Shown: positions 8,194 to 16,741 of the stretch, in pieces
Layout of the letters: each line of letters opens with the position of its first letter
How positions within the stretch are numbered: position 1 is the stretch's first letter
Assembly (NCBI RefSeq): GCF_003628125.1
Contig: NZ_RBZU01000008.1
Span: forward strand, 1-59,616
Reading direction: 5' to 3'
DNA from: Pararobbsia silviterrae
Lineage (GTDB): Bacteria; Pseudomonadota; Gammaproteobacteria; Burkholderiales; Burkholderiaceae
DNA length: 59,616 nt
Translations under genes and position numbers: made by a program
Notes under the pieces: model-generated
What the model saw: the letters and a program-made list of their open reading frames with translations, nothing else
The model's database searches: none
Told to the model about the DNA's origin: nothing

Positions 8194-9150
8194 ATGGCAC
8201 TCGAACCCATTACCCTGACGTCGCAGCGGCTCGCGGAACGGCCGCTCTGGTGTGACCGCTCGCGACGTCTCTGGTGGCTCGACGTGCAGGGTCCCGGCAT
8301 CCATAGCTACGACCCGGCCCAGGAGCAATTCGAGTCCTATCGGCTCGAGGGCAAGACGGTGGGCGGCCTCGCGCTCAGTGCGGGCTGCGACGGCACGACA
8401 CCCGAATTCGTGCTCGCGCAGGACGATGCGCTCTATCTTTGGCAACCGGGCCGGCCGCGCCGCCTGCTCGTGCGCGTGCTCGACGACGATGCGCGCCGGC
8501 TCAACGAACTCGTCTGCGATCGCGCGGGACGCCTGTGGTTCGGCAGCATGTCGAGCGGTACGGCGTTCACCCCGGTCGGCGCGCTCCATTCGTTCGACGG
8601 CGTATCGCTCGTGACGCACCTCGAAGGGATTCGCGTACCGAATGCCCTCGCATCGAGTCCCGACGGTACACGTCTGTATTTCGCCGATACACCCGAGCAG
8701 ATCATCTGGTCGTTCGATCTCGCGCGGGATCGCATGACGCTCGATAACCGGCGCATCTTCGTCGATCTGCGCGGCGCGCCGGGACGTCCCGACGGATGCA
8801 CGGTCGATTGGGAAGGCTACGTCTGGAGCGCGGAGTTCAACGGCGCGCGCATCGTGCGGTACTCGCCCGAAGGTCAGGTCGACCGGATCGTTGCGCTGCC
8901 CTGTCCCAACGTCACATGTCCAGGTTTCGGAGGCGAAGGTTTGAGTGATCTCTACATTACGACGGCATCGATCGGCATCGACGAACCGCTGCGCGCGCAG
9001 TGGCCGCTTGCGGGCCGCCTGTTCCGGATCGACACGGCGACGCGCGGATTGTCCGAACCGCGCTTTATGGCACCAGGGGCGTTGACCACATCGGTTGCGT
9101 CAACGACATCGACCGCGTCGATTGCATCGATCGCATCGGAGACGCCATGA
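8194..9150 (+). CDS. SMP-30/gluconolactonase-family lactonase
   Basis: A 318-residue beta-propeller lactonase. Expected metal-site regions are visible: the early AERPLW glutamate, VPNALASSPDGTRLYF in the middle and RPDGCTVDWEGYVWSAEF later. It would hydrolyse a sugar lactone to the open acid, which the upstream dehydratase could then use. The ATG at 8194 is chosen; a GTG at 8191 is one codon earlier. The open frame extends further upstream only inside the dehydratase gene. The C-terminus ends in an odd Ser/Thr/Ala-rich tail (TTSVASTTSTASIASIASE) coded by a repetitive stretch, and the stop overlaps the start of the next gene by 4 bases, so the two are translationally coupled. Confidence 0.9.
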   Translation: MALEPITLTSQRLAERPLWCDRSRRLWWLDVQGPGIHSYDPAQEQFESYRLEGKTVGGLALSAGCDGTTPEFVLAQDDALYLWQPGRPRRLLVRVLDDDARRLNELVCDRAGRLWFGSMSSGTAFTPVGALHSFDGVSLVTHLEGIRVPNALASSPDGTRLYFADTPEQIIWSFDLARDRMTLDNRRIFVDLRGAPGRPDGCTVDWEGYVWSAEFNGARIVRYSPEGQVDRIVALPCPNVTCPGFGGEGLSDLYITTASIGIDEPLRAQWPLAGRLFRIDTATRGLSEPRFMAPGALTTSVASTTSTASIASIASETP

Positions 9151-10007
9151 CACGCATCAACGACCTGTTTTCGGTCGAGGGCAAGCGGATTGTCGTCACG
9201 GGCGGCGCGAGCGGCATCGGCTATGCGATCGCGGAAGCGATGACGATGAACGGCGCGCTCGTCGGCATCGTCGATATGTCCGCCGAGCGGATGGAGGCAG
9301 CCGCGCAACGCCTCGCTCAAATCGGACGGCGTCCTGAGCTCGCGTGCGCGAATCTGGCGAATCCGGACGAGGCGCGTGCGTCGCTCGAAGGCTTGCATCG
9401 CGTGCTCGGCGGTCTCGATGTGTTGTTCGCAAATGCGGGCATCAGCGGCGGACCGGGGTTTCTCGGCGCAGACGGCGCACGCGTCGAAGCGAACCGATTC
9501 GAAGCGATCGATCCGGGCGTGCTCGAACGCACCTTGAGCGTCAACGTGGGTTCGGTTTTTCATAGCGCGCAGGCGGTCGTGCCGCTCATGAAGGCAGCGG
9601 GTCAGGGCCGCATCGTCGTGACGAGTTCGATCTCGGCGAGCAAGACCGAGCTTATGGTCGGCTCCGCCTATGTCGCGTCGAAGGGTGCCGTCGGCATGCT
9701 CGTGCGACAGCTGGCGCATGAACTTGCGGGGTACGGGATTCTCGTCAATGCGATCTGCCCCGGCCCGACCGCCACGCAGATCGCCGGCGGCCGTCTGCAG
9801 GACGCCGCGATGCAAGACGTGCTCGGCCGCTTCGCGCCGCTTGGACGCATCGCCTCGCCGCAGGACATCCAGGGCGTGGCGCTGCTGCTGGCCTCGCGCG
9901 CAGGCGACTACATCACCGGCACCGAAATCACGGTCGACGGCGGTACGCATCTGGGACCCGTGGCCGTGCCCGACGGCCGCGATCGTGTATCGCGCGGCGA
10001 AGGCTGA
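9147..10007 (+). CDS. short-chain dehydrogenase/reductase
   Basis: A 286-residue classical SDR. It shows the cofactor motif VVTGGASGIGYAIAE (residues about 15-29), FANAGIS (NAG motif), the catalytic serine region VTSSISASK and the Tyr-x3-Lys pair in SAYVASKGAVG. An Asp after the second strand (IVDMSAERM) suggests NAD rather than NADP. The start ATG at 9147 overlaps the lactonase stop (ATGA). In this operon it may oxidise the sugar to the lactone, or act on a later keto-deoxy acid; the sequence does not decide. The short C-terminal extension after THLGPV is not part of the core fold. Confidence 0.9.
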   Translation: MTRINDLFSVEGKRIVVTGGASGIGYAIAEAMTMNGALVGIVDMSAERMEAAAQRLAQIGRRPELACANLANPDEARASLEGLHRVLGGLDVLFANAGISGGPGFLGADGARVEANRFEAIDPGVLERTLSVNVGSVFHSAQAVVPLMKAAGQGRIVVTSSISASKTELMVGSAYVASKGAVGMLVRQLAHELAGYGILVNAICPGPTATQIAGGRLQDAAMQDVLGRFAPLGRIASPQDIQGVALLLASRAGDYITGTEITVDGGTHLGPVAVPDGRDRVSRGEG

Positions 10008-10042
10008 TCGACGAAGGGCAATACGAGCCGGGCATGCGGGAG

Positions 10043-10060
10043 CCGGCGATACGACGCCGG
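10043..10060 (+). promoter_or_regulatory. stem-loop between SDR and importer genes
   Basis: CCGGCG and CGCCGG form a 6-bp perfect stem with loop ATACGA in the only long gap (107 bases) inside the operon. It could be an RNA processing or attenuation point that sets importer mRNA apart from enzyme mRNA. No T-run follows. Confidence 0.25.
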
Positions 10061-10114
10061 TCCTCGAAGTCGGATATCGGACGTCAGAAAACATATTCAA
10101 TTGGAGGAGACAAG

Positions 10115-11302
10115 GTGAAAGCCAAGCTTTTGGGAGTGGCGCGAGGCGCGGCCGTATCGGCCCTGATGCTCGTGAGCGCGGCCGCGATGGCCAAGGACAT
10201 CCGGATCGGGGTCATCGGTCCGTTCTCGGGCCCGCAAAGCCTATACGGTACGGGCTGGCAACAGGCCATCACGATCTACATGGATCAGCACGGCAACGCG
10301 ATCGCGGGCAATCATATCGAGTTCATCTATCGCGATCTGCCTGCTCCCGATCCGAAGGAGGCACGCGCGCTCGCGGTTCAGTTGATCGTTCACGACAAGG
10401 TCGACTATCTGATGGGCTTCGATACGTCGGCCGATGCGTTGTCGGTCGCGAGTGCGATCGAGCAGGCCAAGATTCCGACGATCGCGCTCAATGCGGGTTC
10501 GGCGAACGTGATTTCGAGTTCGAAATACATGTTGCGCGCGGGCTTTACGATGGCGCAGAACGTCTCGGCAATCGGTGACTTTGCCGCGAACCAGCACGCG
10601 AAGACCGCGGTCACGATGGTCACGGACTTCATCTCGGGCCGCGAGGCAGAGGAATCGTTCTTGTCGAGCTTTGAGAAGCGCGGTGGCAAGGTCCTCGAAA
10701 AAATCCGGATGCCGTTGTCGACGACCGACTTTGGGCCCTTCCTGCAACGCGCGCGGCTCGCCAAGCCCGATGTGATCTACGCGATTCTTCCGGGCGGCCC
10801 TGCCACGTACTCGTACATGAAAGCGTATATCGACTCGGGCATGCCGAAGAGCGGCATCCGGTATCTCGGCACGGGTGAAACGCAGGAATTCGATCTTCAG
10901 GCGATGGGCGACGGCGTGATCGGGCTCGAGACCGGATTCATCTATTCGGCCGCGCACGACAGCGATCTCAATCGGCAGTACGCGGCCGCGCTCAAGGCGA
11001 AATACCCGAACGCGGTGCTGAGTCTTCCGCACGCCGAGGCGTATGACGCGATGGCCATGATCGCGAAGATGATCGAAGCGACCAAGGGCGAACACGACGG
11101 CGACGCAGCGATCGCGGCCGTCAAGGGCATGTCGTGGGAAGGGATTCGCGGCCCCCTGAAAATCGATCCGACCACGAAGGGCTTTATCCAGAATGTCTAT
11201 ATGCGCCGCGTCGAACGTGACAAGACGAGTGGCTTGCTGGTCAATCGCGAATACAAGACCTATACGGCGGTGCCCGAGGGTGGTCTCGACGCGCCGAAAT
11301 GA
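10115..11302 (+). CDS. Liv-type ABC transporter substrate-binding protein
   Basis: A 395-residue periplasmic binding protein (type I fold, peripla_BP_6). GTG at 10115 is the start: GGAGGA at 10103-10108 is 6 bases upstream, and a signal peptide begins there (hydrophobic AAVSALMLVSAAAMAKD, cleavage after AMA). The mature chain opens with the family hallmark IRIGVIGPFSGPQSLYG. The Liv family imports branched-chain amino acids but also amides, urea, aromatic acids and other compounds, so the ligand is not fixed; the enzymes upstream suggest a polyol or sugar-acid-like ligand. First of five importer genes in the order binding protein, two permeases, two ATPases. Confidence 0.93.
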   Translation: MKAKLLGVARGAAVSALMLVSAAAMAKDIRIGVIGPFSGPQSLYGTGWQQAITIYMDQHGNAIAGNHIEFIYRDLPAPDPKEARALAVQLIVHDKVDYLMGFDTSADALSVASAIEQAKIPTIALNAGSANVISSSKYMLRAGFTMAQNVSAIGDFAANQHAKTAVTMVTDFISGREAEESFLSSFEKRGGKVLEKIRMPLSTTDFGPFLQRARLAKPDVIYAILPGGPATYSYMKAYIDSGMPKSGIRYLGTGETQEFDLQAMGDGVIGLETGFIYSAAHDSDLNRQYAAALKAKYPNAVLSLPHAEAYDAMAMIAKMIEATKGEHDGDAAIAAVKGMSWEGIRGPLKIDPTTKGFIQNVYMRRVERDKTSGLLVNREYKTYTAVPEGGLDAPK

Positions 11303-11335
11303 GGTTCGCTCTCGCTTGAAGGAGGACAGGAAGCT

Positions 11336-12199
11336 ATGAACATGGCGCTTGCCATCATGATCGACGGCGTCGCGTACGGCATGGTGCTCTTCGTGATCGC
11401 CGTCGGCATGTCGATCACGATGGGTCTGATCCGGGTCGTGAATCTCGCGCATTGCGGCTTCGCGATGATGGGCGGCTTCGCGTGCGCGGCATTTATCGGA
11501 GCGGGCGTGCGTTTCGAGCTCGCCGTCGTGCTGGCCGTTCTCGCGACGGCCGCGATTTCGGTGCCGCTCGAACGCGTGCTGTTGCGTCGCGTGTACGGCC
11601 GCAGCGAGCTCGACCAGGCGTTGCTGACGCTCGGGCTTGTCTATGTGCTCATCGCGGGATGCAATCTGCTGCACGGCGAGCGCGTGACCGAGCTGCCGTT
11701 GCCCGCTTACATGACGGGTCCGTGGACGCTGCTGGGCCTCGTGTTCCAACGGTATCGGCTCGTGCTCATCGTGGCTGGTGCCGCGCTCGCCGGTCTGATC
11801 TGGCTCATCCTCGAGCGCAGCGACTATGGCCTCAAAGTTCGCGCGGCCGTCGACAACACATCGACCGCGCAGACGCTCGGCATCAACACGTCGTTTCTCT
11901 ATACAAGCGCGTTTGCGTTCGGCTCGGGGCTCGCCGCGTTCGGCGGGATTCTCGGTTCGGCGTTGATGCCGATGGAGCCCTCGTACGCGTTGAACTATCT
12001 CGTCATCGTGCTCGCCGTCGTCACGGTCGGCGGCCTCGGAAAAATCGGCGGAACGTTTGCCGCCGCGGTCCTGCTCGGGGTCGTCGACACGGCCGCGAAA
12101 TACCTGTTGCCCGATGCCGCGGCCACGGCGTTCTATCTCGTCATGTTCGCGGTGCTCATCGTGCGGCCGCAGGGACTGTTCGGAAGGAGTCTGACGTGA
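11336..12199 (+). CDS. Liv-type ABC permease (LivH-like)
   Basis: A 287-residue inner-membrane permease with about eight hydrophobic segments. It starts with the LivH pattern IDGVAYGMVLFVIAVGMSIT and a MGLIRVVNLAHCGFAMMGGF block, and carries the cytoplasmic coupling motif near RAAVDNTSTAQTLGIN. It pairs with the LivM-like permease whose GTG start overlaps this stop by 4 bases. AAGGAG at 12184-12189, inside the end of this gene, serves that next gene. Confidence 0.92.
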   Translation: MNMALAIMIDGVAYGMVLFVIAVGMSITMGLIRVVNLAHCGFAMMGGFACAAFIGAGVRFELAVVLAVLATAAISVPLERVLLRRVYGRSELDQALLTLGLVYVLIAGCNLLHGERVTELPLPAYMTGPWTLLGLVFQRYRLVLIVAGAALAGLIWLILERSDYGLKVRAAVDNTSTAQTLGINTSFLYTSAFAFGSGLAAFGGILGSALMPMEPSYALNYLVIVLAVVTVGGLGKIGGTFAAAVLLGVVDTAAKYLLPDAAATAFYLVMFAVLIVRPQGLFGRSLT

Positions 12200-13209
12200 G
12201 GTCACCCATGAATCTATCGATCGCGTCCGGCTCGGCTTCGACGCGCAAGGGCCCGATGCTGCTTCCCGAAGGCTTGATGGCCGCAGCGGCCGCGCTTGCG
12301 GCATGCCTGTTCTCGTCGAACTTTGCGTTGATGACGGAGATCGTCGTCATGGCGCTCTTCGTGCTCTCGCTGTCGCTCGTGCTCGGCCAGGGCGGCATGC
12401 CGACGCTCGGTCATGCGGTGTTCTTCGGCACGGGCGCGTATGCGGCGGGGTTGTTCGCGATGCGTCTGAATGCGGATCCGTTGCTCGGTCTGCTCGTGGG
12501 CGGCGTCGTGGCGGGACTGCTCGCCTTGCTCACGGGGCTCGTGCTGTTGCGCACGCGCGGACTGACGTTTCTGATGCTGACGATTGCCGTGGCCCAGATC
12601 GCTTATGAAATCGCGAATACCGCCACGAGTATCACGGGCGGCGACGATGGGCTGTCCGGCATCTCGGTCGGACCGATTTTCGGTGCAATCGCGTTCGATT
12701 TCAGCGGGCGCACGGCATTCATCTACGCCGTCACGGTGCTTGTCATCGTGTTCTTCGTCATGCGCAAGCTGACGCAGTCCCCATTCGGCGCGACGCTGCG
12801 CGGCATCCGCTCGGATCCGCGCCGCATGCAAGCGCTGGGCAGCAGTGTCTACAAGGAACAGTTGATCGCGTACTGCATCGGCGGACTCGTTGCGGGCCTG
12901 GCGGGTGCATTGAGCGCGCAGACGGCGCAAGTGGTCGGCATGTCGAGCCTGAGCTTCACGACGTCGGGCGATGCGATGGTCATGCTCGTCGTCGGCGGCA
13001 GCCGCAGACTGCCCGGTGCCATCGTCGGCACGGTGCTCTTCATGCTCGTGCACTACTATGCGGCCGCGATCAATCCGTATCACTGGCAGTTCCTGGTTGG
13101 CGCGTTGCTGATCGTCTGTGTGCTCTATTTGCCTGAAGGTGTCTGGGGGCTTGTCGAAGCAGGACGGACGCGTGTTTCGAATCGCGGAGGGCGGTCCCAT
13201 GCAGCCTAA
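12196..13209 (+). CDS. Liv-type ABC permease (LivM-like)
   Basis: A 337-residue second membrane subunit. The start is set at GTG 12196, because AAGGAG (12184-12189) lies 6 bases upstream and the GTGA overlap with the LivH stop is typical. The ATG at 12208 would be 18 bases from that site. The LivM pattern is visible: LSLSLVLGQGGMPTLGHAVF, then the coupling-loop region GIRSDPRRMQALGSSVYKEQ. Its stop lies 11 bases inside the next gene. Confidence 0.92.
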   Translation: MRSPMNLSIASGSASTRKGPMLLPEGLMAAAAALAACLFSSNFALMTEIVVMALFVLSLSLVLGQGGMPTLGHAVFFGTGAYAAGLFAMRLNADPLLGLLVGGVVAGLLALLTGLVLLRTRGLTFLMLTIAVAQIAYEIANTATSITGGDDGLSGISVGPIFGAIAFDFSGRTAFIYAVTVLVIVFFVMRKLTQSPFGATLRGIRSDPRRMQALGSSVYKEQLIAYCIGGLVAGLAGALSAQTAQVVGMSSLSFTTSGDAMVMLVVGGSRRLPGAIVGTVLFMLVHYYAAAINPYHWQFLVGALLIVCVLYLPEGVWGLVEAGRTRVSNRGGRSHAA

Positions 13210-13954
13210 GCTCGAACTGCGCAACGTCAGCCTCGCATTCGGCGCATTGAAGGTCACGAACGATGTGTCGCTATCGCTGGCGGCGGGGGCGCGCACGGCG
13301 CTCATCGGCCCGAACGGCGCAGGCAAGACGACGTTGATCAATCTGATCTCGGGTGTTCTGCGTCCTTCGTCGGGTTCGATCCGGATCGACGGCAGGGATG
13401 TCGTGCGTTTCAATCAGGACCGGCGCGTCAAGGAGGGCATCGGACGGACGTTCCAGATCAACCGTTTGTTCCGGGACTTGTCGGTCGAGGAGAACCTGCG
13501 CATCGCCGTGATTCAGCAACAGGGCAGGGCGCACCAGTTGATCGGCCGACGCGCGGTCGATGACGGGATTCAGGAAGCCGTCATTCGGATCCTGGCGCAA
13601 CTCGGCATCGCGGATCGCGCGGGCACGCGCGTGCGTCATCTGGCCTATGGAGAACAACGGCTGCTCGAAATCGCGATGGCGCTCGCGCTGCAACCCAAGG
13701 TGCTATTGCTCGATGAACCCGCAGCGGGCGTGCCGAAAGGCGAGAGTGAAATCATCATCGGGACGATCGAACGGCTGCCCAAAGACCTTGCCGTGCTGCT
13801 CATCGAGCACGATATGGATCTTGTGTTTCGCTTTGCGAGCGACATCCACGTCCTGGCCTCGGGTGCGCTCATCGCGAGCGGCCCGGCGAGCGAGATCGCG
13901 CGCAACGAGCGCGTGCGTGAAGTCTATTTCGGGCGAGGCAAGCATGGGCAATGA
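13199..13954 (+). CDS. Liv-type ABC ATP-binding protein (LivG-like)
   Basis: A 251-residue ATPase with Walker A GPNGAGKT (about 37-44), a signature region LAYGEQRLLEIAMAL, where the usual LSGGQ is replaced by LAYGEQ as in many LivG proteins, Walker B VLLLDEPAAG and H-loop LLIEHDM. The start at 13199 has GGAGG at 13186-13190 and overlaps LivM by 11 bases. One of the two cytoplasmic ATPases of this importer. Confidence 0.93.
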   Translation: MQPKLELRNVSLAFGALKVTNDVSLSLAAGARTALIGPNGAGKTTLINLISGVLRPSSGSIRIDGRDVVRFNQDRRVKEGIGRTFQINRLFRDLSVEENLRIAVIQQQGRAHQLIGRRAVDDGIQEAVIRILAQLGIADRAGTRVRHLAYGEQRLLEIAMALALQPKVLLLDEPAAGVPKGESEIIIGTIERLPKDLAVLLIEHDMDLVFRFASDIHVLASGALIASGPASEIARNERVREVYFGRGKHGQ

Positions 13955-14669
13955 CCTGATTCTGAAGGACGTGGTCGCGGGTTACGGCAGTACCGTCATC
14001 CTCGAGAACATCGCGCTTCGTATCAGTGAAGGCGAGCGCGTCGGCCTCATCGGGCGAAACGGTGCGGGCAAGACGACGTTGCTTTCGACGATCGTCGGTC
14101 TCACGCATCAGATTGCGGGGTCGATCTCGTTCGGCGGCCGATCGCTCGATGCGATGCCGACTTATCGGCGCGCGCGCATGGGGATCGGACTCGTGCCGCA
14201 GACGCGCGATATCTTTCCGACGCTGACCGTTGCCGAGAATTTGCGCTCGGCACTCTGCAACGGGCGCGACGACGTAAAATGGGCGCTCATCGCAAAGCTG
14301 TTTCCGCGGCTTGAAGAGCGTCGCAACAACTATGGCGATCAGTTGTCCGGTGGAGAGCAACAGATGCTCGCGATCGCGAGAACACTCGTGACGCGTCCCA
14401 AGCTCCTGCTGCTCGACGAGCCGCTCGAAGGCCTTGCGCCTCAGTTGCGCGATGAAGTCATGGACGCGATTCGCGCGCTCGTCGACGAAACCGGCATTGG
14501 ATGCGTCGTCGTCGAGCAGGATGTCGATGTCGTGATGGATTTCGCGGACCGCATCGTGATTCTCGAGCGGGGCACCATTCAGTTCGATGGGACGACCGAT
14601 GCGTTGCGCGCGCGGCCCGATGTGCTCGAACAGACCATCGGGCTTTCGAAAATCGCATTAGCCGGATGA
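13944..14669 (+). CDS. Liv-type ABC ATP-binding protein (LivF-like)
   Basis: A 241-residue ATPase with Walker A GRNGAGKTTL, signature LSGGEQQMLAIA, Walker B KLLLLDEPLEGLAP and a degenerate H-loop VVVEQDVDV in place of the usual His, as is common in LivF. It overlaps LivG by 11 bases and completes the importer. A LysR gene follows after 54 bases. Confidence 0.93.
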   Translation: MGNDLILKDVVAGYGSTVILENIALRISEGERVGLIGRNGAGKTTLLSTIVGLTHQIAGSISFGGRSLDAMPTYRRARMGIGLVPQTRDIFPTLTVAENLRSALCNGRDDVKWALIAKLFPRLEERRNNYGDQLSGGEQQMLAIARTLVTRPKLLLLDEPLEGLAPQLRDEVMDAIRALVDETGIGCVVVEQDVDVVMDFADRIVILERGTIQFDGTTDALRARPDVLEQTIGLSKIALAG

Positions 14670-14723
14670 GCGGCGCCTGAGCACCGCATCGGACGAGCTT
14701 TCGAAGAAGACGGGGCGTGTCTC

Positions 14724-15647
14724 TTGCGTTTAGATATTCTGGGCCTGCAAGCCTTTATTGCCGTCGCGGATCATGGCGGGTTCCAGGCCGCCGCCGATGC
14801 GATCCATCTGTCGCAGACCGCGTTGAGCCATCGCGTGAGCAAGCTCGAGGCGGAGCTCGGTGTGCCGCTATTCACGCGTACGACGAGAACCGTGGCACTG
14901 ACACGCGAGGGATTTTCGCTCCTGCCACGTGCGCGGCGTCTGATTCACGAACTGCATACGTCGCTTCATGACATTCGGATGCAAGGCATGTTGCGTCAGC
15001 CGAAGATTGAAGTGGGTTGTGTACCGACGCTCGCGGTGGCAATGTTGACGCCGATTCTTGCCGAGTTTGCGCAGATGCATCCCGAGCATCGGGTTCGCGT
15101 TTTCGACGGCTATGCATCGCTGATCGCCGAACAGGTCAACAGCGGCGAACTCGAATTCGGCTTGACGATTCGCCGAGCCACGCATTCGCATCTGAGTTTC
15201 AAGCCGCTGCTCGAAGACCGGTTCGTTGTCGTCTGTCGCGATGACAATCCGCTCGCGGGCGAACGCGAGGTGTCCCTCGCGTCCTTGAATCACCATAGTC
15301 TGATCCGCAATGTCATTTCGGCGGAGGTGCTCGTCAGTAGCGGCGAGATCATCAATTGGCGATACGAGGCTGAGAATGTCTCGACGGCGATAGAAATGGC
15401 GCGGCTCGGCATGGGCGCGACGATCGTGCCGTCGATCGGACTGCCCGTCGGGCCCGGCAGCGGTTTGGCCGTGCTTGACCTCGTCGAGCCGAGCGTCATG
15501 CGAATTATCGGCATTCTGCGTCGCCCGGACGTGCCGTTGTCAGACGGCGCTCGGGCCCTGATGGAGTTAGTTCAATCGCGGGTTGGCGCCGAGCAGGCAT
15601 CGCTCGATGTACTGCCGACCTCGTCGATTGGGCGCATCGAGCAATAG
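14724..15647 (+). CDS. LysR-family transcriptional regulator
   Basis: A 307-residue LysR protein. The N-terminal winged helix is clear (LQAFIAVADHGGFQAAADAI, LSQTALSHRVSKLEAELG), followed by the linker helix and an effector domain (VGCVPTLAVAMLTPILAEF). The only in-frame start near the domain is a TTG at 14724; a nearby GTG at 14717 is in another frame. No strong ribosome-binding site is seen, so translation may depend on the upstream gene. As the last same-strand gene of the catabolic operon it probably regulates it, with an operon intermediate as coinducer. This is inference from position. Confidence 0.9.
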   Translation: MRLDILGLQAFIAVADHGGFQAAADAIHLSQTALSHRVSKLEAELGVPLFTRTTRTVALTREGFSLLPRARRLIHELHTSLHDIRMQGMLRQPKIEVGCVPTLAVAMLTPILAEFAQMHPEHRVRVFDGYASLIAEQVNSGELEFGLTIRRATHSHLSFKPLLEDRFVVVCRDDNPLAGEREVSLASLNHHSLIRNVISAEVLVSSGEIINWRYEAENVSTAIEMARLGMGATIVPSIGLPVGPGSGLAVLDLVEPSVMRIIGILRRPDVPLSDGARALMELVQSRVGAEQASLDVLPTSSIGRIEQ

Positions 15648-15953
15648 ACACGGCGTGCATTGTCGGCGACGTCCGCTATCGCAAGAGCCGGCGGATGCAC
15701 GCTTACACGTCATCTCGCAGCACTTGTTGTCCCATATCTCGTGGAATGGCGATCCAATCGGCGTTGAAATGATTCCGATGCGTCGAACTCGGCGAACTGT
15801 CCTCGGCGAGGATTGCATTTTCGGTGTTTGCGGTTGCTTTATCGAGGCGCGTTCGGCAACGTTGTTGCTCGTCGAGATGATCTCGATTGGACCGAGCGCC
15901 TGCGGAAAATTGGCAAAAGTCGAATGCTCACCGAGCATTGCAGGCGTTGAGTT
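15648..15953. other. gene-free gap after the LysR gene
   Basis: About 300 bases. Several frames are open by chance but none has both a start with a ribosome-binding site and a recognisable domain. It marks the left border of a 2.3-kb zone of broken genes. Confidence 0.4.
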
Positions 15954-16340
15954 TTAAGGAGAAAGATCTGCGTCGGATTTGGATTTCCTCGGTTCTTTCC
16001 CCAACCGGGCGGACAATCGCTCGACAATTCCGACGATCATCTGTCTGTCGGGGCCTGACAACCTAGACATCAGCAGCTGCAGGTGCTCGGCCTGATCGGT
16101 CGGTCGTCCTGATCCTTCGATTAGGAACGTTTCGACGCCGCATTGGAACAATTCGGCTAGTTCGTAGAGTTTGAAGATCCCCGGACTCACAAGCCCTCGT
16201 TCAATCCGGGAGAACGCCTCGTTGCCGATACCTAAATGTTCGGCCACTTGCTCCTGGGTGTAACCCGCAGCCTTGCGCTTCTTGGCAATCGTCTTGCCAA
16301 TCTTCCGGCTAACAAGCTCTTCCTGCCTCGATGGAGCCAC
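15954..16340 (-). CDS. Xre-family (Cro/C1-type) regulator
   Basis: A 128-residue regulator with a single HTH_3 domain at about residues 12-68: IGKTIAKKRKAAGYTQEQVA, then GIGNEAFSRIERGLVSPGIF. The C-terminal half is a short helical region. The start GTG at 16340 is chosen because GGGAGAGG lies 6 bases upstream on the minus strand; a TTG at 16394 would add 18 residues without a site. Two palindromes, AGTTG-N5-CAACT, lie 79 to 135 bases upstream, and a half-site (TATCAACT) sits in the leader, so it is probably autoregulated and controls a divergent promoter. Small Xre repressors of this kind are common on genomic islands and prophage remnants. Confidence 0.85.
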   Translation of the reverse strand: MAPSRQEELVSRKIGKTIAKKRKAAGYTQEQVAEHLGIGNEAFSRIERGLVSPGIFKLYELAELFQCGVETFLIEGSGRPTDQAEHLQLLMSRLSGPDRQMIVGIVERLSARLGKEPRKSKSDADLSP

Positions 16341-16416
16341 GCTCGACCTCTCCCATACGCGTCTGATTTGACGACGTAGATGGTCGGCTATCAACTGTTT
16401 TCTCGTAACACATTTA

Positions 16417-16435
16417 ATAGTTGAAAGTCAACTAT
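16417..16435. promoter_or_regulatory. Xre operator 1
   Basis: ATAGTTGA-AAG-TCAACTAT is a perfect 8-bp inverted repeat. Its core AGTTG-N5-CAACT (16419-16433) recurs at 16461-16475. On the minus strand it contains TTGACT (16431-16426), a candidate -35 for the Xre gene, so binding would repress it. Confidence 0.6.
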
Positions 16436-16460
16436 ATGAATCCAGTAAATAGATGTATAA

Positions 16461-16475
16461 AGTTGTGTATCAACT
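16461..16475. promoter_or_regulatory. Xre operator 2
   Basis: AGTTG-TGTAT-CAACT has the same arms and spacing as operator 1, with centres 42 bases (four helical turns) apart, so two dimers would bind on one face of the helix. Confidence 0.6.
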
Positions 16476-16492
16476 ATAAAGATTGATATAAA
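16463..16492 (+). promoter_or_regulatory. candidate rightward promoter overlapped by operator 2
   Basis: TTGTGT (16463-16468), an 18-base gap and TATAAA (16487-16492) make a plausible sigma-70 promoter pointing to the truncated YccF-like gene. Operator 2 covers its -35. Confidence 0.35.
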
Positions 16493-16597
16493 ATCGACCG
16501 TATACACAGATATCGGCGACTGACATAGGCAAAGGTCGAGGCCACTCGCTCAACGCACGGTAGGCGATCGATCGTTCAAACGGACGGAGTTGAAGGT

Positions 16598-16741
16598 ATG
16601 CGCACGCTTGGTAACGCGGTCTGGTTTCTCTTTCTTGGTGGCTTTTGGGCGTGGTTGCTCTGGCTCGTCGGCTCACTCCTGTGCGTTGGTCCGCGTCAGA
16701 ATCGCGATCTCGGACGCGGGGATTCCGGAATCGATTTTTGA
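16598..16741 (+). pseudogene. truncated YccF-domain membrane protein (N-terminus only)
   Basis: An ATG at 16598 with GGAG at 16586-16589 opens a 47-codon frame. Its first 29 residues (MRTLGNAVWFLFLGGFWAWL, then LWLVGSLLC) closely match the start of YccF-type (DUF307) inner-membrane proteins. The expected continuation (a TIIGIPFG-like block and a second membrane pair) is missing; after the Cys codon the sequence changes to unrelated GPRQNRDLGRG and stops. Intact YccF proteins are about 120-150 residues. The breakpoint coincides with the helicase-like fragment on the other strand. It may still be expressed as a one-span peptide. Confidence 0.45.

Noticed and set aside
6483-8300. 605-codon minus-strand open frame opposite the dehydratase
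   Set aside because: Shadow of the dehydratase gene, charged low-information sequence.
10241-12304. 687-codon minus-strand open frame opposite the Liv-type binding-protein and permease genes
   Set aside because: Antisense to clear ABC subunits; composition is that of a GC-rich shadow frame.
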